Source of the DNA: Burkholderia cepacia | Lineage (GTDB): Bacteria > Pseudomonadota > Gammaproteobacteria > Burkholderiales > Burkholderiaceae | DNA length: 64,000 nucleotides | Direction of reading: 5' to 3' | Assembly: GCF_029962485.1 (NCBI RefSeq) | Contig: NZ_CP073638.1 | Span: 248,001-312,000 of the forward strand | Part shown: piece by piece, positions 45,701 to 54,675 of the stretch | How the letters are laid out: the number at the start of each line of letters is the position of its first letter | Numbering within the stretch: position 1 is the first letter of the stretch | Notes under the pieces: model-generated | What the model was told of the DNA's origin: nothing | Seen by the model: the letters and a program-made list of their open reading frames with translations, nothing else | Database searches by the model: none | Made by a program: the position numbers and the translations under genes

Positions 45701-47617
45701 GTCGAACGCATCCTCGAACAGGCCTTTCACGCGCTCGATGTCGAACTCGGTATCGTCCGCGAGCTCGAGGCCGAAGTCGTGGACCCACGCGTGCGTCGCG
45801 TCCTGCGTCTGGATCCGGTACGGCCGCTCCTCGTCGACACGCACGCCGAGATGCTCGAGCATCGGCAGGCTGCGCGACAGCGCGATCGGGTCGCCCGCGC
45901 GATAGACCTTGAAACGGAACGCGCGCGGCTCGGCCTCGATCGGCCGGTACAGGTTCATCGCGAGCTGGCCGGTGTCCTTCACGCGCTCGATCAGCTCGAT
46001 GTCGCGCACGGCCGTGCGCGCCGGGTAGTCGTCGCGATAACCGGCCGGGAACGAATCGGCATAGCGCTGCAGCAGGCGGTTGCCTTGCTCTTCGCCGAAT
46101 GCGTCGAGCAGCGCGTCGGCGAGATCGTCCTGCCAGCGGCGCGCCACTTGCACGAGCCGCGTTTCGAGCTCGCGCGTGTCGACGTCGGGCATCGTGCCCG
46201 GTTCCGCATGCACGACGAAATGAATGCGTGCAATCGCCGATTCCGACAGCAGCGGCGTGAACTCGACGTTCACGCCGTTGTACGCGTCGATGAGCAGCTT
46301 CGCGATGCGGCGGCGCAGGTCGGTGTTGTACTTGTCGCGCGGCACGAACACGAGGCACGACACGAAGCGGTCGAACCGGTCGCGCCGCACGAACAGCCGC
46401 GTGCGCTGATGTTCCTGCAGCCGCAGGATGCCGAGTGCGATGTCGTAGAGCTGGTCTTCGTCGGCCTGGAACAGTTCGTCGCGCGGATAGGTTTCGAGCA
46501 CCGTCACGAGCGACTTGCCGAGATGCCCCTTCGGCAGGAAGCCCGCACGCCGCACGATGTTCGCGCACTTGCGGCGCACGATCGGGATCTCGGCGCTCGA
46601 CACCATGTAGGCGGTGGACGTGTAGAGCCCGATGAAGCGGCGTTCGCCGGTCACTTTCCCGTCGGCGCCGACGAGTTTTACGCCGACGTAATCGAGGTAG
46701 CCGGGCCGGTGCACGGTCGCGCGCGAGTTCGCCTTGGTCAGGAAGATCGGCCACGCGCCGGTGATGATGTCGGCGGCGGCCTGCGGCAGCGGCGTCACGT
46801 CGGGCGCGCCCGACGTGCGCAGCGATTCGCGCAGGATGCCGTAGCCCGAGCCTTCGATGCCGCGCAGGCCGAAGCCCGTGCCGTCCGACACCAGTGCGTA
46901 GTCGCGCTGGCCGAGGAACGTGAAGTGATCGGCGGCCATCCATTCGAGGAACGCGCGCGCCTCGATGTCTTCCGCGGTCGATTCGCGCGCCTTCATTTCC
47001 TTGATCGTCGCACGGGCGATGTCGACGATCTTCGGCCAGTCCTCGACCGACGCGCGCACGTCGCCGAGCACGTGCGCGATGTCCTCGCGCAGCGTGTCGA
47101 GCAGCGCGGCGTCGCCGCAGCGGTCGACTTCGAAATGGATGAAGGAAGCGAGTTGCGACTGGCCGTCGCCGGGTGTCGCGCCGCCCGCATCGACGCGCTC
47201 GATGCCGCCGCCCGCGCCGCGCCAGATGCGGAACACCGGGTGCAGCGCCGAGTGCAGCGCGAGCCCGAGGCGGTTGACGGCCATCGTCACCGAGTCGACG
47301 AGGAACGGCATGTCGTCGTTGACGATCTCGATCACCGTGTGATCGGAATGCCAGCCGTGCTGTTCGAGGATCGGGTTGTACACGCGCAGCCGTTCGCTGC
47401 CGGGGACGAATTTCTGGGCGGTCTGCCAGTGCGCCATCGCGGCGCCGTACAAGTCGGCGATGCTGCGGTTCTGCAGATCGTCGGCGTCGACGAAATCGTA
47501 GTAGTGACGCAGGAAGGGTTCGACGATCCGGAAGGTGGCTTCGGGCAGGCGCCCGCGCGCGAATTCGACGACATCGGAGAGCAGGTGTGCGACGACTTCC
47601 TCGTTCTTCGCTTCCAT
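42776..47617 (-). CDS. gdhB: NAD-specific glutamate dehydrogenase, 180-kDa class
   Basis: A 1613-residue enzyme converting L-glutamate to 2-oxoglutarate and ammonia with NAD. The large N-terminal regulatory part (residues 1 to about 700) is followed by the dehydrogenase core, recognised by [20 protein letters not shown], the catalytic-lysine region [17 protein letters not shown] and [17 protein letters not shown]. Start 47617 has GAGGAG upstream. The usual family length is about 1600 residues, so it is complete. It catabolises glutamate from amino-acid growth and is probably transcribed alone. Confidence 0.95.
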   Translation of the reverse strand: [1613 protein letters not shown]

Positions 47618-47708
47618 GGCGGTCTCCTCGTCGGGTGGCCAATGGCTGCTGCGTGTGTCCGGCATTATGGCGCTGATTGCGTGACAAAGCGATGTGCGAG
47701 CGCACAAC

Positions 47709-47734
47709 GCACGCGGCCGGAGGCGGCCGCGTGC
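47709..47734. other. Perfect 11-base hairpin between tautomerase and glutamate dehydrogenase genes
   Basis: GCACGCGGCCG (47709-47719) pairs with CGGCCGCGTGC (47724-47734), loop GAGG. No T run follows on either strand, so it may be a weak terminator of the tautomerase message or a leader structure of gdhB. Confidence 0.4.
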
Positions 47735-47813
47735 AGCGCCCGTCGCGGGCGCCGCAGCGTGTGTGTGAATCAGCGCGGGGCGGGCGGTGCCGAAGCGGCG
47801 GCGCCCTTGATGG

Positions 47814-48002
47814 TTAGCGCTCGTCGCTCCACAGCTTCCCGGCCGTCGCCCAGTTCTCCTTCTTCACGTCGGTGAGGATGATGTCGACCGAGCCCGGCTC
47901 GCAGCCGAGCGTGTCGCACGTGACGCGCGTGATTGCTTCGACGAATGCGCGCTTCTGGTCGACGGTGCGGCCTTCGAACAGCTGGATATTGAAAGTCGGC
48001 AT
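47814..48002 (-). CDS. 4-oxalocrotonate tautomerase family protein
   Basis: A 62-residue tautomerase subunit. Met is followed by Pro (MPTFNIQLFEGRTVDQKRAF); removal of Met exposes the catalytic Pro1 of the family. The small size fits the hexameric 4-OT subgroup. Members isomerise enols and ketones in aromatic degradation or unrelated compounds; the substrate here is not known. CGGAG precedes the start. Confidence 0.88.
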   Translation of the reverse strand: MPTFNIQLFEGRTVDQKRAFVEAITRVTCDTLGCEPGSVDIILTDVKKENWATAGKLWSDER

Positions 48003-48059
48003 GGCAATGCTCCGGTTGAGGTTGAACGATTCGGCAGGATGAGGATGAGGCAGGTGGCG

Positions 48060-48836
48060 TCAGTCGCGATACGACGGATCGATCCGGTCGAGCCGGCGCA
48101 GCAGCGCCGGCCATTCCAGTTCGCCCTCGATCGCGCCGCCGTCGCGCAGTTGTTCGGCGGTGCGGTCGGCCACGGCCGGGGCGGGCATCACGAGCGGCCC
48201 GCCGCCGGCCTGCGCGCGCACCTGGATGTCGCAGGCCTTGATCAGCGTATCCATCAGCACATAGGCTTCGGCCACGGTGCGGCCGACCGTCAGCGTGCCG
48301 TGGTTGCGCAGCAGCATCGCGGATTTCGCGCCGAGGCTCGTGGTGAGCCGCGTGCCTTCGGCCGGCGAGAACGCGAGCGCCTCGTAGTCGTGGTACGCGA
48401 GGTCGCCATGAAACCGCAATGCGTGCTGCGACGCGGGCAGCAGCCCGTCGCGCTGGATCGACACGGCGATGCCGGGCGTATTGTGCAGATGCATCACGCA
48501 GACGGCATCGGTGCGCGCTGCATGCACGGCCGCATGCAGCGCGAAGCCCGTCACGTTGACCGCGTGCTCGCTGTCGCCGATCCGGTTGCCGGCCAGGTCG
48601 ATCTTCACGAGGTTCGATGCGCGAACCTCGTCGAACGTCAGGCCGAACGGGTTGATCAGGAAGTGGCCGGGCTCGCCGGGCACGGTCGCGGAAAGGTGCG
48701 TGTAGATCAGGTCGTCCCAGCCGTTGATCGCGACAAGCCGGTAGGCTGCGGCGAGATCGACGCGCATCTGGCGTTCGGCGTCCGAGATCGGGCCGCCGGG
48801 TTTCACGACTTCAGGACGGTGTGCGAATGACGACAT
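48060..48836 (-). CDS. Class II aldolase/adducin family protein
   Basis: A 258-residue class II aldolase-like protein. It contains YTHLSATVPGEPGHFLINPFG, the zinc-site His pair in CVMHLHNTPG and LLRNHGTLTVGRTVAEAY. Members cleave or decarboxylate sugar phosphates or are of unknown function. The start overlaps the end of the urea transporter gene by 26 bases, so both are translated from one message. The link between them is unclear. Confidence 0.9.
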   Translation of the reverse strand: MSSFAHRPEVVKPGGPISDAERQMRVDLAAAYRLVAINGWDDLIYTHLSATVPGEPGHFLINPFGLTFDEVRASNLVKIDLAGNRIGDSEHAVNVTGFALHAAVHAARTDAVCVMHLHNTPGIAVSIQRDGLLPASQHALRFHGDLAYHDYEALAFSPAEGTRLTTSLGAKSAMLLRNHGTLTVGRTVAEAYVLMDTLIKACDIQVRAQAGGGPLVMPAPAVADRTAEQLRDGGAIEGELEWPALLRRLDRIDPSYRD

Positions 48837-49704
48837 CGGGTTCTCCGAGGGTGAAGCGGCGCGCGACGTAGACGGTCACCCATGATGCGAGTGCGAACGG
48901 GGCCGTGAACACGGGGATGTTCGCGCGCATCGCGAGCCACTGGATCAGCGCGGCGAGGGCGGCGGCGGCAAGCGCCGCGCGCGGGCCGCGCGGCATCAGC
49001 GCGAGCGCGGCGAGCGCGCCGTTGAAGCCGAGGAGACCATCGGCGAACAATGCGCCGTTTGCGCCGAGCGCGACCAGCAGCACGGTCGACACGATCGCAC
49101 CGCCGAGCGCGAACGCGGCCGCGCGGCGCGACGCAACGGCGATGCCCGCGGCGATCAGCACGCCAGCCCATGCGCCTTGCGCGAAGGTGGTCTGCGCGAC
49201 GCCTGAAAGAAGGGCGTCTGTGGCGGAAGCAAGCGTCAACGCCGGGGCAACCGCCGCACCGCTCGCATGCTGCAGCGCGACAAACGGCAGCCACAGGGCG
49301 GTGACGGCGAGGCACGGGCTCGAATACGGGCACTGGCGCCAGCGGGCGAGCGGCCCGCGCATCGCGCGCTGCACGAGGGCCGCGCCGATCGAGACCAGCG
49401 GCACCAGCGCGATGGCGGCGAGTTGATGGGGCGCGAACAGTACGGCGATCAGCGCGGCAAGCGCGCCGTTGAAGCCATGCAGCCCCTGTTCGACGTCGCG
49501 GCGCTCGGCGCCCGTCAGCACGGCGGTCATGCTGGCGGCGGCCGAGCCGACCAGCGCCGCGCTCGCGAGCCGCAGGTCGGTCAGCGCCAGCGCGGCGAGC
49601 AGCAGCGCGCCGGTGAGTGCATTCGCCTGCAGCACGATCTGCCCGATGCCGCGCAGCAGGATACGCAGGTCGATCGACGGCGAAGCGGGGCGGGCGGTAG
49701 GCAT
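48811..49704 (-). CDS. Urea transporter family membrane protein
   Basis: A 297-residue integral membrane protein of the urea transporter family. The internal duplication typical of this family is visible as GLHGFNGALAALIAV near residue 75 and GLLGFNGALAALALM near residue 235, with about ten hydrophobic segments. Start at 49704 (MPTARPASPS). No urease genes are in the window, so the physiological link is open; the downstream aldolase-like gene overlaps it. Confidence 0.85.
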   Translation of the reverse strand: MPTARPASPSIDLRILLRGIGQIVLQANALTGALLLAALALTDLRLASAALVGSAAASMTAVLTGAERRDVEQGLHGFNGALAALIAVLFAPHQLAAIALVPLVSIGAALVQRAMRGPLARWRQCPYSSPCLAVTALWLPFVALQHASGAAVAPALTLASATDALLSGVAQTTFAQGAWAGVLIAAGIAVASRRAAAFALGGAIVSTVLLVALGANGALFADGLLGFNGALAALALMPRGPRAALAAAALAALIQWLAMRANIPVFTAPFALASWVTVYVARRFTLGEPDVVIRTPS

Positions 49705-50103
49705 GATGGCGGCGGAACAGGACGAGCCGCGAGCATAGGACACAATCCGATGCACCGGAATAGGGAATTCTGGATAGTCAGGATTTGTCGTCGGTGCCCC
49801 GAAATGGGGAATGTGGACGGCCGCTCGTCGCTGGCCGACGTGCATCGACACGAGGACGTCCTCGTCCGAAACACCGGCCGCCGCATTGTCTGACGATTCG
49901 ACATATTCGATCACCTTGATCGCCGATAGCGCATCGAATCGTGAGCAATTCGTCATTTGCTTCGACTCGGCGGAGAATTCGCGGGGGACGTATCCCGGCC
50001 ACCGGGACCGACGTGCCGCTCCGGCGAGTACGTCGCGAGGGCGCGTCGCGACCCATCGGCATACTGGATTCATGCACGTGAAACACGGTGTCGAGGAGGA
50101 GAT
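49705..50103. other. Divergent intergenic region between urea transporter and TPR operon
   Basis: This 399-base stretch has no gene I can support. It contains a 16-base perfect palindrome ACGAGGACGTCCTCGT (49850-49865) and a distant inverted pair ACGATTCG (49893-49900) / CGAATCGT (49935-49942). The sequence is less GC-rich than its surroundings. Promoters for both flanking genes must lie here but none is clear. Confidence 0.5.
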
Positions 50104-52992
50104 ATGCGTTTGACGGAAGACAACGCCGAGAAGACGTTGGTCGATGCCGACGCGGTGCGGGTTCGCCTGTTGCAGGCCGCGCCCCTGGTTGTCTCGGCGC
50201 CGGTCGAACTGCAGGAACATCTGGCCGCCGCGTGGTTCCGCAAGGTCGATGCGCTGGACACGCTTGGCCGGCATGCCGATGCGGCGGCCGAGGCCGATGC
50301 CTTGGCGCGATATTTCGACCAGGGCGCCGCGACGCCGGAGGCCGCGGGGCCCTGGTTGGTTCAAGCCGCGTGCCGCAAGGTCGTGGCCCTGGCCTCGCAA
50401 CGCGAACTGGCGGACGCGCTGGAGATCGCCGAGGCCGTCCAGGCGCGTTTCGAGCACACCCGGGCGCTGGCGGTGCGCGAATGGCTGGCTTTCGCCGCGC
50501 TGGAGGAGATCAAGATCCGCACCGCGATGGGCGGGACCTTCGCGCGCGTGGACATGGTGCGCCGCGCGCATCACCTGGTCGAACGATTCGACAACGACGA
50601 CTGGCCGGCGACGCGCGTGCTGGTTGGCCGGATTCGTCTGCAGCAGGCCCGGCTGCTGGGCGCACTCGACTACGATGCCGATGCGCTGAAGGCGTACGCG
50701 ACCTTGCACGCCGATCTCGCGGGGGCGGACGATCCGGATTTGCAGGAAGTGGCGGCCGATGCGTTGCATGAACGCTCGCGTCGGCTCAAAACGTTCGATC
50801 TCGATGAAGAGGCGCGCGCCGATCAGCAGGCGCTGATCGCCGGGTATGCGCACAGTACGCATCCGGGCACCCGGTACACGCTTGCATTGGCCCGGTTCGA
50901 CGCGCTCGAATGGGCGGAGACGGCGGCCGGCAAGGCTGGCAACGACGCCGAGCATCTCTCGGCATGGATCGACGCGTGCGATGCGCTGATCGCGAGCCAT
51001 GCCGACAGTCACGATGCGTCGGTGCTCGAACTCGTCAATATCGCACTGCGCCGCAAGGCGCGCGCACTGCGCCGGCGCGCCGAGGCAGCGGACGACGAGG
51101 ATGACCTGAACCGGGCCGACGAGGTCGCCGACGAACAATGGACGCGTTATCGCGATCATCCCGATGCCGCGGTGCAGGCCGTCCTGATCGATGCGATGCT
51201 GGAGCGGTTCGAGGCTGTGGAAGGCCCGCAGCAGACGCTCGACGGGGCCGAGCAGTTGTTGCGGCATCTGCGGCGCGACGGATCCATGCCGGCCGTGTCG
51301 CCGCAGTTGATGCGCATCCTGCTGCTCAAATCCTGGGCCTTGCGCGCGCTGGGGCATCCCGAGCAGGCGCTCGATGCGTTGACGTTGCCGTCGGCCGGCG
51401 CCGTATCCGGCACGACGGAGCCAGCCTTGACCGCGCTGCGGATTCGCGTCCAGGTCCAGCGCGGCCATTTGCTGCGTCAGATGAAGCGGCCGGAGGAAGC
51501 GCTGCGGGCGTTGGAGCCGGGTTGTCTGGAGGGTGCCGCGGAGCCGGAGGACTTCGGCGCCAACGTATTGCTTCGTCGTACCGTGGCGCGCGCGATGGAT
51601 CTGCGCATCGACATCCTGGCCGATGCCGTCCCGCCGAAAGCCGATGGCGTGTCGCCGGAACAGCTGCCGCCTGAACCCGCCGAGCAAGCCTACGCACGGG
51701 CCGTGCATGCGCTGGACGAACGCTTTCATGCCGATACGGACGGGTCCATCCGTTCGCGGGTGGCCGATGCGTTGTATCAGTTCGCGTGCCACCAGCGCGA
51801 ACGCTTACGGTTCGACGAGGCCATGGCGAGTTACGACCTGCTGCTGGAGCGCTTCGCCGCGGACACGGAATCCGCCATCGAGCCGCGTGTGGCGAGTGCG
51901 TATCTCAACAAGGCCTATCTGCTCCTCAACGAACTGGATCGTCCCGGCGACGCGTTGCCCTTGTACGACGCACTGATGGCGCGCTTTGCGAGCGCCACCA
52001 GCCCCAAACTGCGCGATACGCTGGCCAAGGGCGCGGCCAGCCGACTGACCTGCATCAACCGGTTGCGGGACGGCGGCGCGTCCGTGGACTATGGGGATCA
52101 ATATGAAGACCTGACGCCGGAACAGCGTGACGCGATCAGCGGCACGCTGGATCGCGCCGATGTACTGAGAGACGAAGACAAGTATCGCGACGCGATCGCG
52201 CTGTATGACCAGGTGCTGACGCAGCATGTCGAGTCGCTTCACCCTGAACTGCGCCGCCAATGCCGCAAGGCCATGACGAACAAGGCGTTTTGTCTCGCGC
52301 GTCTGAGCCAGCGCGAAGCGTCGCTGGCGGTCAACGAGGAAGTGATTGCGCGCTATGGCGACGATCTGTCGATGACCGCCGAGAAGGACGTGGCGCTGGC
52401 CATGTCGAACAGGGCCATCGACCTGAATCGGCTGGGCCGTCACGATGAAGAACTGCAGGCCTATACGCAAATCATCGAGCGCTGGCGGCATGCGGACGTC
52501 GCCTATTTGCGCTTGCGCGTGGCTGCCGCGATGTACGGCAAGGCATACACGCTGGCCGACCGCGATCCGGGCGCCTCGGAGGCGGGATATCGCGAGGCCC
52601 TGAATCTCTATCTGGGTGCCGGCGAGGCGAACGTCAGGCTGCAGGCTGCGATGTCGGCGGTCAGCCTCGGCATCCTGCTGCGCAAGCTGGGCCGCCATGC
52701 CGATGCGCTCCACCCGTGCGAGCGGTTGCTGCAGGCGTGCGGCGGCGAAACCGACGAGCAGATCAACGCGCAGTTGACCAGGGCGCGCATCAGCCTGGCC
52801 CGTAGCTATGCGCCTGCGGGCGAGCCCGACAAGGCGGAGGCGATGTATCGCGAATTGCTCGCGCTGCCGCCGCAGCAATTGAGCGATACGCAGCGAACGG
52901 AACTGACCAACGAATTGCGGGCGCTGGCCGGCGGGCGAAGGGGGCTGCGTGGTTTGCTCGGTGCCGTGCGAGGCTGGCCGTGGTCGAAATGA
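50104..52992 (+). CDS. Large TPR-like repeat protein
   Basis: A 962-residue cytoplasmic protein (no signal peptide or membrane segment), built almost entirely of tetratricopeptide-like helical pairs. Examples are LDTLGRHADAAAEADALARY, ALRALGHPEQALDALTL, RPGDALPLYDALMARFASAT and DRADVLRDEDKYRDAIALYD. Repeats recur every 40 or so residues from about residue 40 to the end. Such proteins are scaffolds for protein assembly. The start has GAGGAGGAG upstream. The stop overlaps the Sel1 gene as ATGA. No catalytic domain is seen; function unknown. Confidence 0.8.
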   Translation: MRLTEDNAEKTLVDADAVRVRLLQAAPLVVSAPVELQEHLAAAWFRKVDALDTLGRHADAAAEADALARYFDQGAATPEAAGPWLVQAACRKVVALASQRELADALEIAEAVQARFEHTRALAVREWLAFAALEEIKIRTAMGGTFARVDMVRRAHHLVERFDNDDWPATRVLVGRIRLQQARLLGALDYDADALKAYATLHADLAGADDPDLQEVAADALHERSRRLKTFDLDEEARADQQALIAGYAHSTHPGTRYTLALARFDALEWAETAAGKAGNDAEHLSAWIDACDALIASHADSHDASVLELVNIALRRKARALRRRAEAADDEDDLNRADEVADEQWTRYRDHPDAAVQAVLIDAMLERFEAVEGPQQTLDGAEQLLRHLRRDGSMPAVSPQLMRILLLKSWALRALGHPEQALDALTLPSAGAVSGTTEPALTALRIRVQVQRGHLLRQMKRPEEALRALEPGCLEGAAEPEDFGANVLLRRTVARAMDLRIDILADAVPPKADGVSPEQLPPEPAEQAYARAVHALDERFHADTDGSIRSRVADALYQFACHQRERLRFDEAMASYDLLLERFAADTESAIEPRVASAYLNKAYLLLNELDRPGDALPLYDALMARFASATSPKLRDTLAKGAASRLTCINRLRDGGASVDYGDQYEDLTPEQRDAISGTLDRADVLRDEDKYRDAIALYDQVLTQHVESLHPELRRQCRKAMTNKAFCLARLSQREASLAVNEEVIARYGDDLSMTAEKDVALAMSNRAIDLNRLGRHDEELQAYTQIIERWRHADVAYLRLRVAAAMYGKAYTLADRDPGASEAGYREALNLYLGAGEANVRLQAAMSAVSLGILLRKLGRHADALHPCERLLQACGGETDEQINAQLTRARISLARSYAPAGEPDKAEAMYRELLALPPQQLSDTQRTELTNELRALAGGRRGLRGLLGAVRGWPWSK

Positions 52993-54101
52993 AGCATCTC
53001 CTCGTTGCGCTATCGATCGTCGGTCTGAGCGCGTGTCAGGCCGGCCTGCGCGCGGCTGCTCCCGCAAGCGGCCCCACGCCTGCCGTATCGCAGACGGATA
53101 CCGGGCCGGGCCCCGAGCTCCATCCGTTCGAAGGCGATGTCCCCCGCCTGAAGGCCGGTGATGACGCGTCGTCCGCCGCGGCTGCTTCAGCCGTGTCCTC
53201 GGCGCCGATGTCGCAAGAGGCACGCGTCGAAGCCTGCAGGACCACCGACCCGAGCCGCTGCGAGAAAGTCGGGCTCGACTATGTCGCTGCCGCGAAGGAG
53301 GCGTCCGATCATGCGGCGTATTTCTACGGCCGGGGTTGCGACAATTCGGATGTCGCGAGTTGTACGCGCCTGGGGACCATGCTCATGAACGGCGAGGGTG
53401 TGGATAAGGACTGGGTTGCCGCCGTGCAAGCCTTCGAACGAGCCTGTGCGTTGAGCGACGGCACGGAATGCTCGAATCTCGGTCTGGCGTACGAATTCGG
53501 CAACGGCGTGCTGCGCGATACCCGGCGGGCCGCGCAACTGTTCGACAGGGCGTGCCGCCGCGGCAGCGCATCGGGTTGCTCGAATCTCGCCACGGCCTAT
53601 ATGAAGGGGCTCGGTGTGCGCCGCGATCGCAAGCATGCAATCTTCCTGTACAAGGGCGCGTGCAGCGACGGCGATCCGCTCGGCTGCTTCAATCTCGGCG
53701 TGATATATGCCACCGGCCAGGGCGTCGCGCGCGATCCGAGCCAGGCCGTGTCGTATTACCGGTCCGCATGTAATCGCAGTCATGGCGAAGCGTGCGGTAA
53801 TCTCGGGCAACTGCGGCAGGCGGGGCGGGGCATCGGCGTGCGCGACCCGCGAAGCGCGATACCGATCTTCCTGCGCGGGTGCGGTCTGGGCGATGCCGAA
53901 AGCTGCTTGTACCTGGGGCTGGCCTATCAGGCGGGCGACGGCGTAGCGGCCAACGCGCGCGATGCACGGCGCTATTTGTGGCTCGCGCTGGCGCTCAACC
54001 CGAAGCTGCCTGCCGCACAACGTGCGCTTGTCGGCATCGAACGCGGCGCCGAAGACGAACATGCGTTGCCGCCGGTCGGCACGCAACCTCGGGGAGAATG
54101 A
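52989..54101 (+). CDS. Sel1-repeat lipoprotein with paired cysteines
   Basis: A 370-residue predicted lipoprotein: the signal ends in a lipobox-like VGLSAC, with lipidation at Cys16. From about residue 100 there are six or seven Sel1 repeats, each with a Cys pair (for example AAYFYGRGCDNSDVASCTRL and SNLGLAYEFGNGVLRDTRRA), as in Helicobacter cysteine-rich proteins, where each repeat holds one disulfide. It is therefore periplasmic or surface-exposed. It overlaps the TPR gene by four bases and abuts the membrane-protein gene, so the genes form a unit. Confidence 0.85.
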   Translation: MKHLLVALSIVGLSACQAGLRAAAPASGPTPAVSQTDTGPGPELHPFEGDVPRLKAGDDASSAAAASAVSSAPMSQEARVEACRTTDPSRCEKVGLDYVAAAKEASDHAAYFYGRGCDNSDVASCTRLGTMLMNGEGVDKDWVAAVQAFERACALSDGTECSNLGLAYEFGNGVLRDTRRAAQLFDRACRRGSASGCSNLATAYMKGLGVRRDRKHAIFLYKGACSDGDPLGCFNLGVIYATGQGVARDPSQAVSYYRSACNRSHGEACGNLGQLRQAGRGIGVRDPRSAIPIFLRGCGLGDAESCLYLGLAYQAGDGVAANARDARRYLWLALALNPKLPAAQRALVGIERGAEDEHALPPVGTQPRGE

Positions 54102-54557
54102 ATGCGCCCGGCCAGCACGCTTGTCGCGACCCTACGAGGCTCGTGGATTGCGCGGACCCTGATTTCAGGCATCTCGTTCCTCGTGCCGTTCATCTGGGTG
54201 CTGTCGACCGATCTGATCTGGGAAGCATTGAAGAACATTTCGCTGGTCACGATCGATGCGGCGATCAATATCCCGACCGGCATCCCGTTGATTTCATGCG
54301 TGGCCGGTGCGTGGCTGCTTTGCGCGTTCGCGCTCGCGCGCGCCGTCAAATCCACGTTACGCACGGTACTCGTCTGCAACGTGGTGGCGACGATCGTCTT
54401 CGTCGTCGCCTCCACGGCGACGGTCGGCGCGTCGATCTGGACCCTCGTCTCGGGCGAATTCAATATCTATCCGATTCGATTCGGGCTGGCCATATTGATT
54501 GCGTTTGCCGCGAGCATCATGACGAGTCGCGTTTTTTCGGGAACGAAGGATACGTGA
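54102..54557 (+). CDS. Integral membrane protein, unknown
   Basis: A 151-residue protein with about four hydrophobic segments (SGISFLVPFIWVLSTDLIW, ISCVAGAWLLCAFALARA, VLVCNVVATIVFVVASTA, FGLAILIAFAASIMTS). No recognised domain. Its ATG follows the Sel1 stop with no gap, indicating translational coupling. It may anchor the TPR or Sel1 protein. Confidence 0.7.
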   Translation: MRPASTLVATLRGSWIARTLISGISFLVPFIWVLSTDLIWEALKNISLVTIDAAINIPTGIPLISCVAGAWLLCAFALARAVKSTLRTVLVCNVVATIVFVVASTATVGASIWTLVSGEFNIYPIRFGLAILIAFAASIMTSRVFSGTKDT

Positions 54558-54675
54558 GCGTGAATGTGTTCCGTCCATCGCGCGCCAGCACCGGAGTCGA
54601 CGCCGACACGCTTGCGGCGGCGCGCGATGGTCATGGCAGTGTCCATGGTTTGCGCTTGGGCACGGAGCAATCGTC

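Noticed and set aside
43289..47875. A 1528-codon open frame on the plus strand opposite the glutamate dehydrogenase gene
   Set aside because: It mirrors the codon pattern of the real gene, is Arg/His/Val-rich without domains, and arises from GC-rich third positions.
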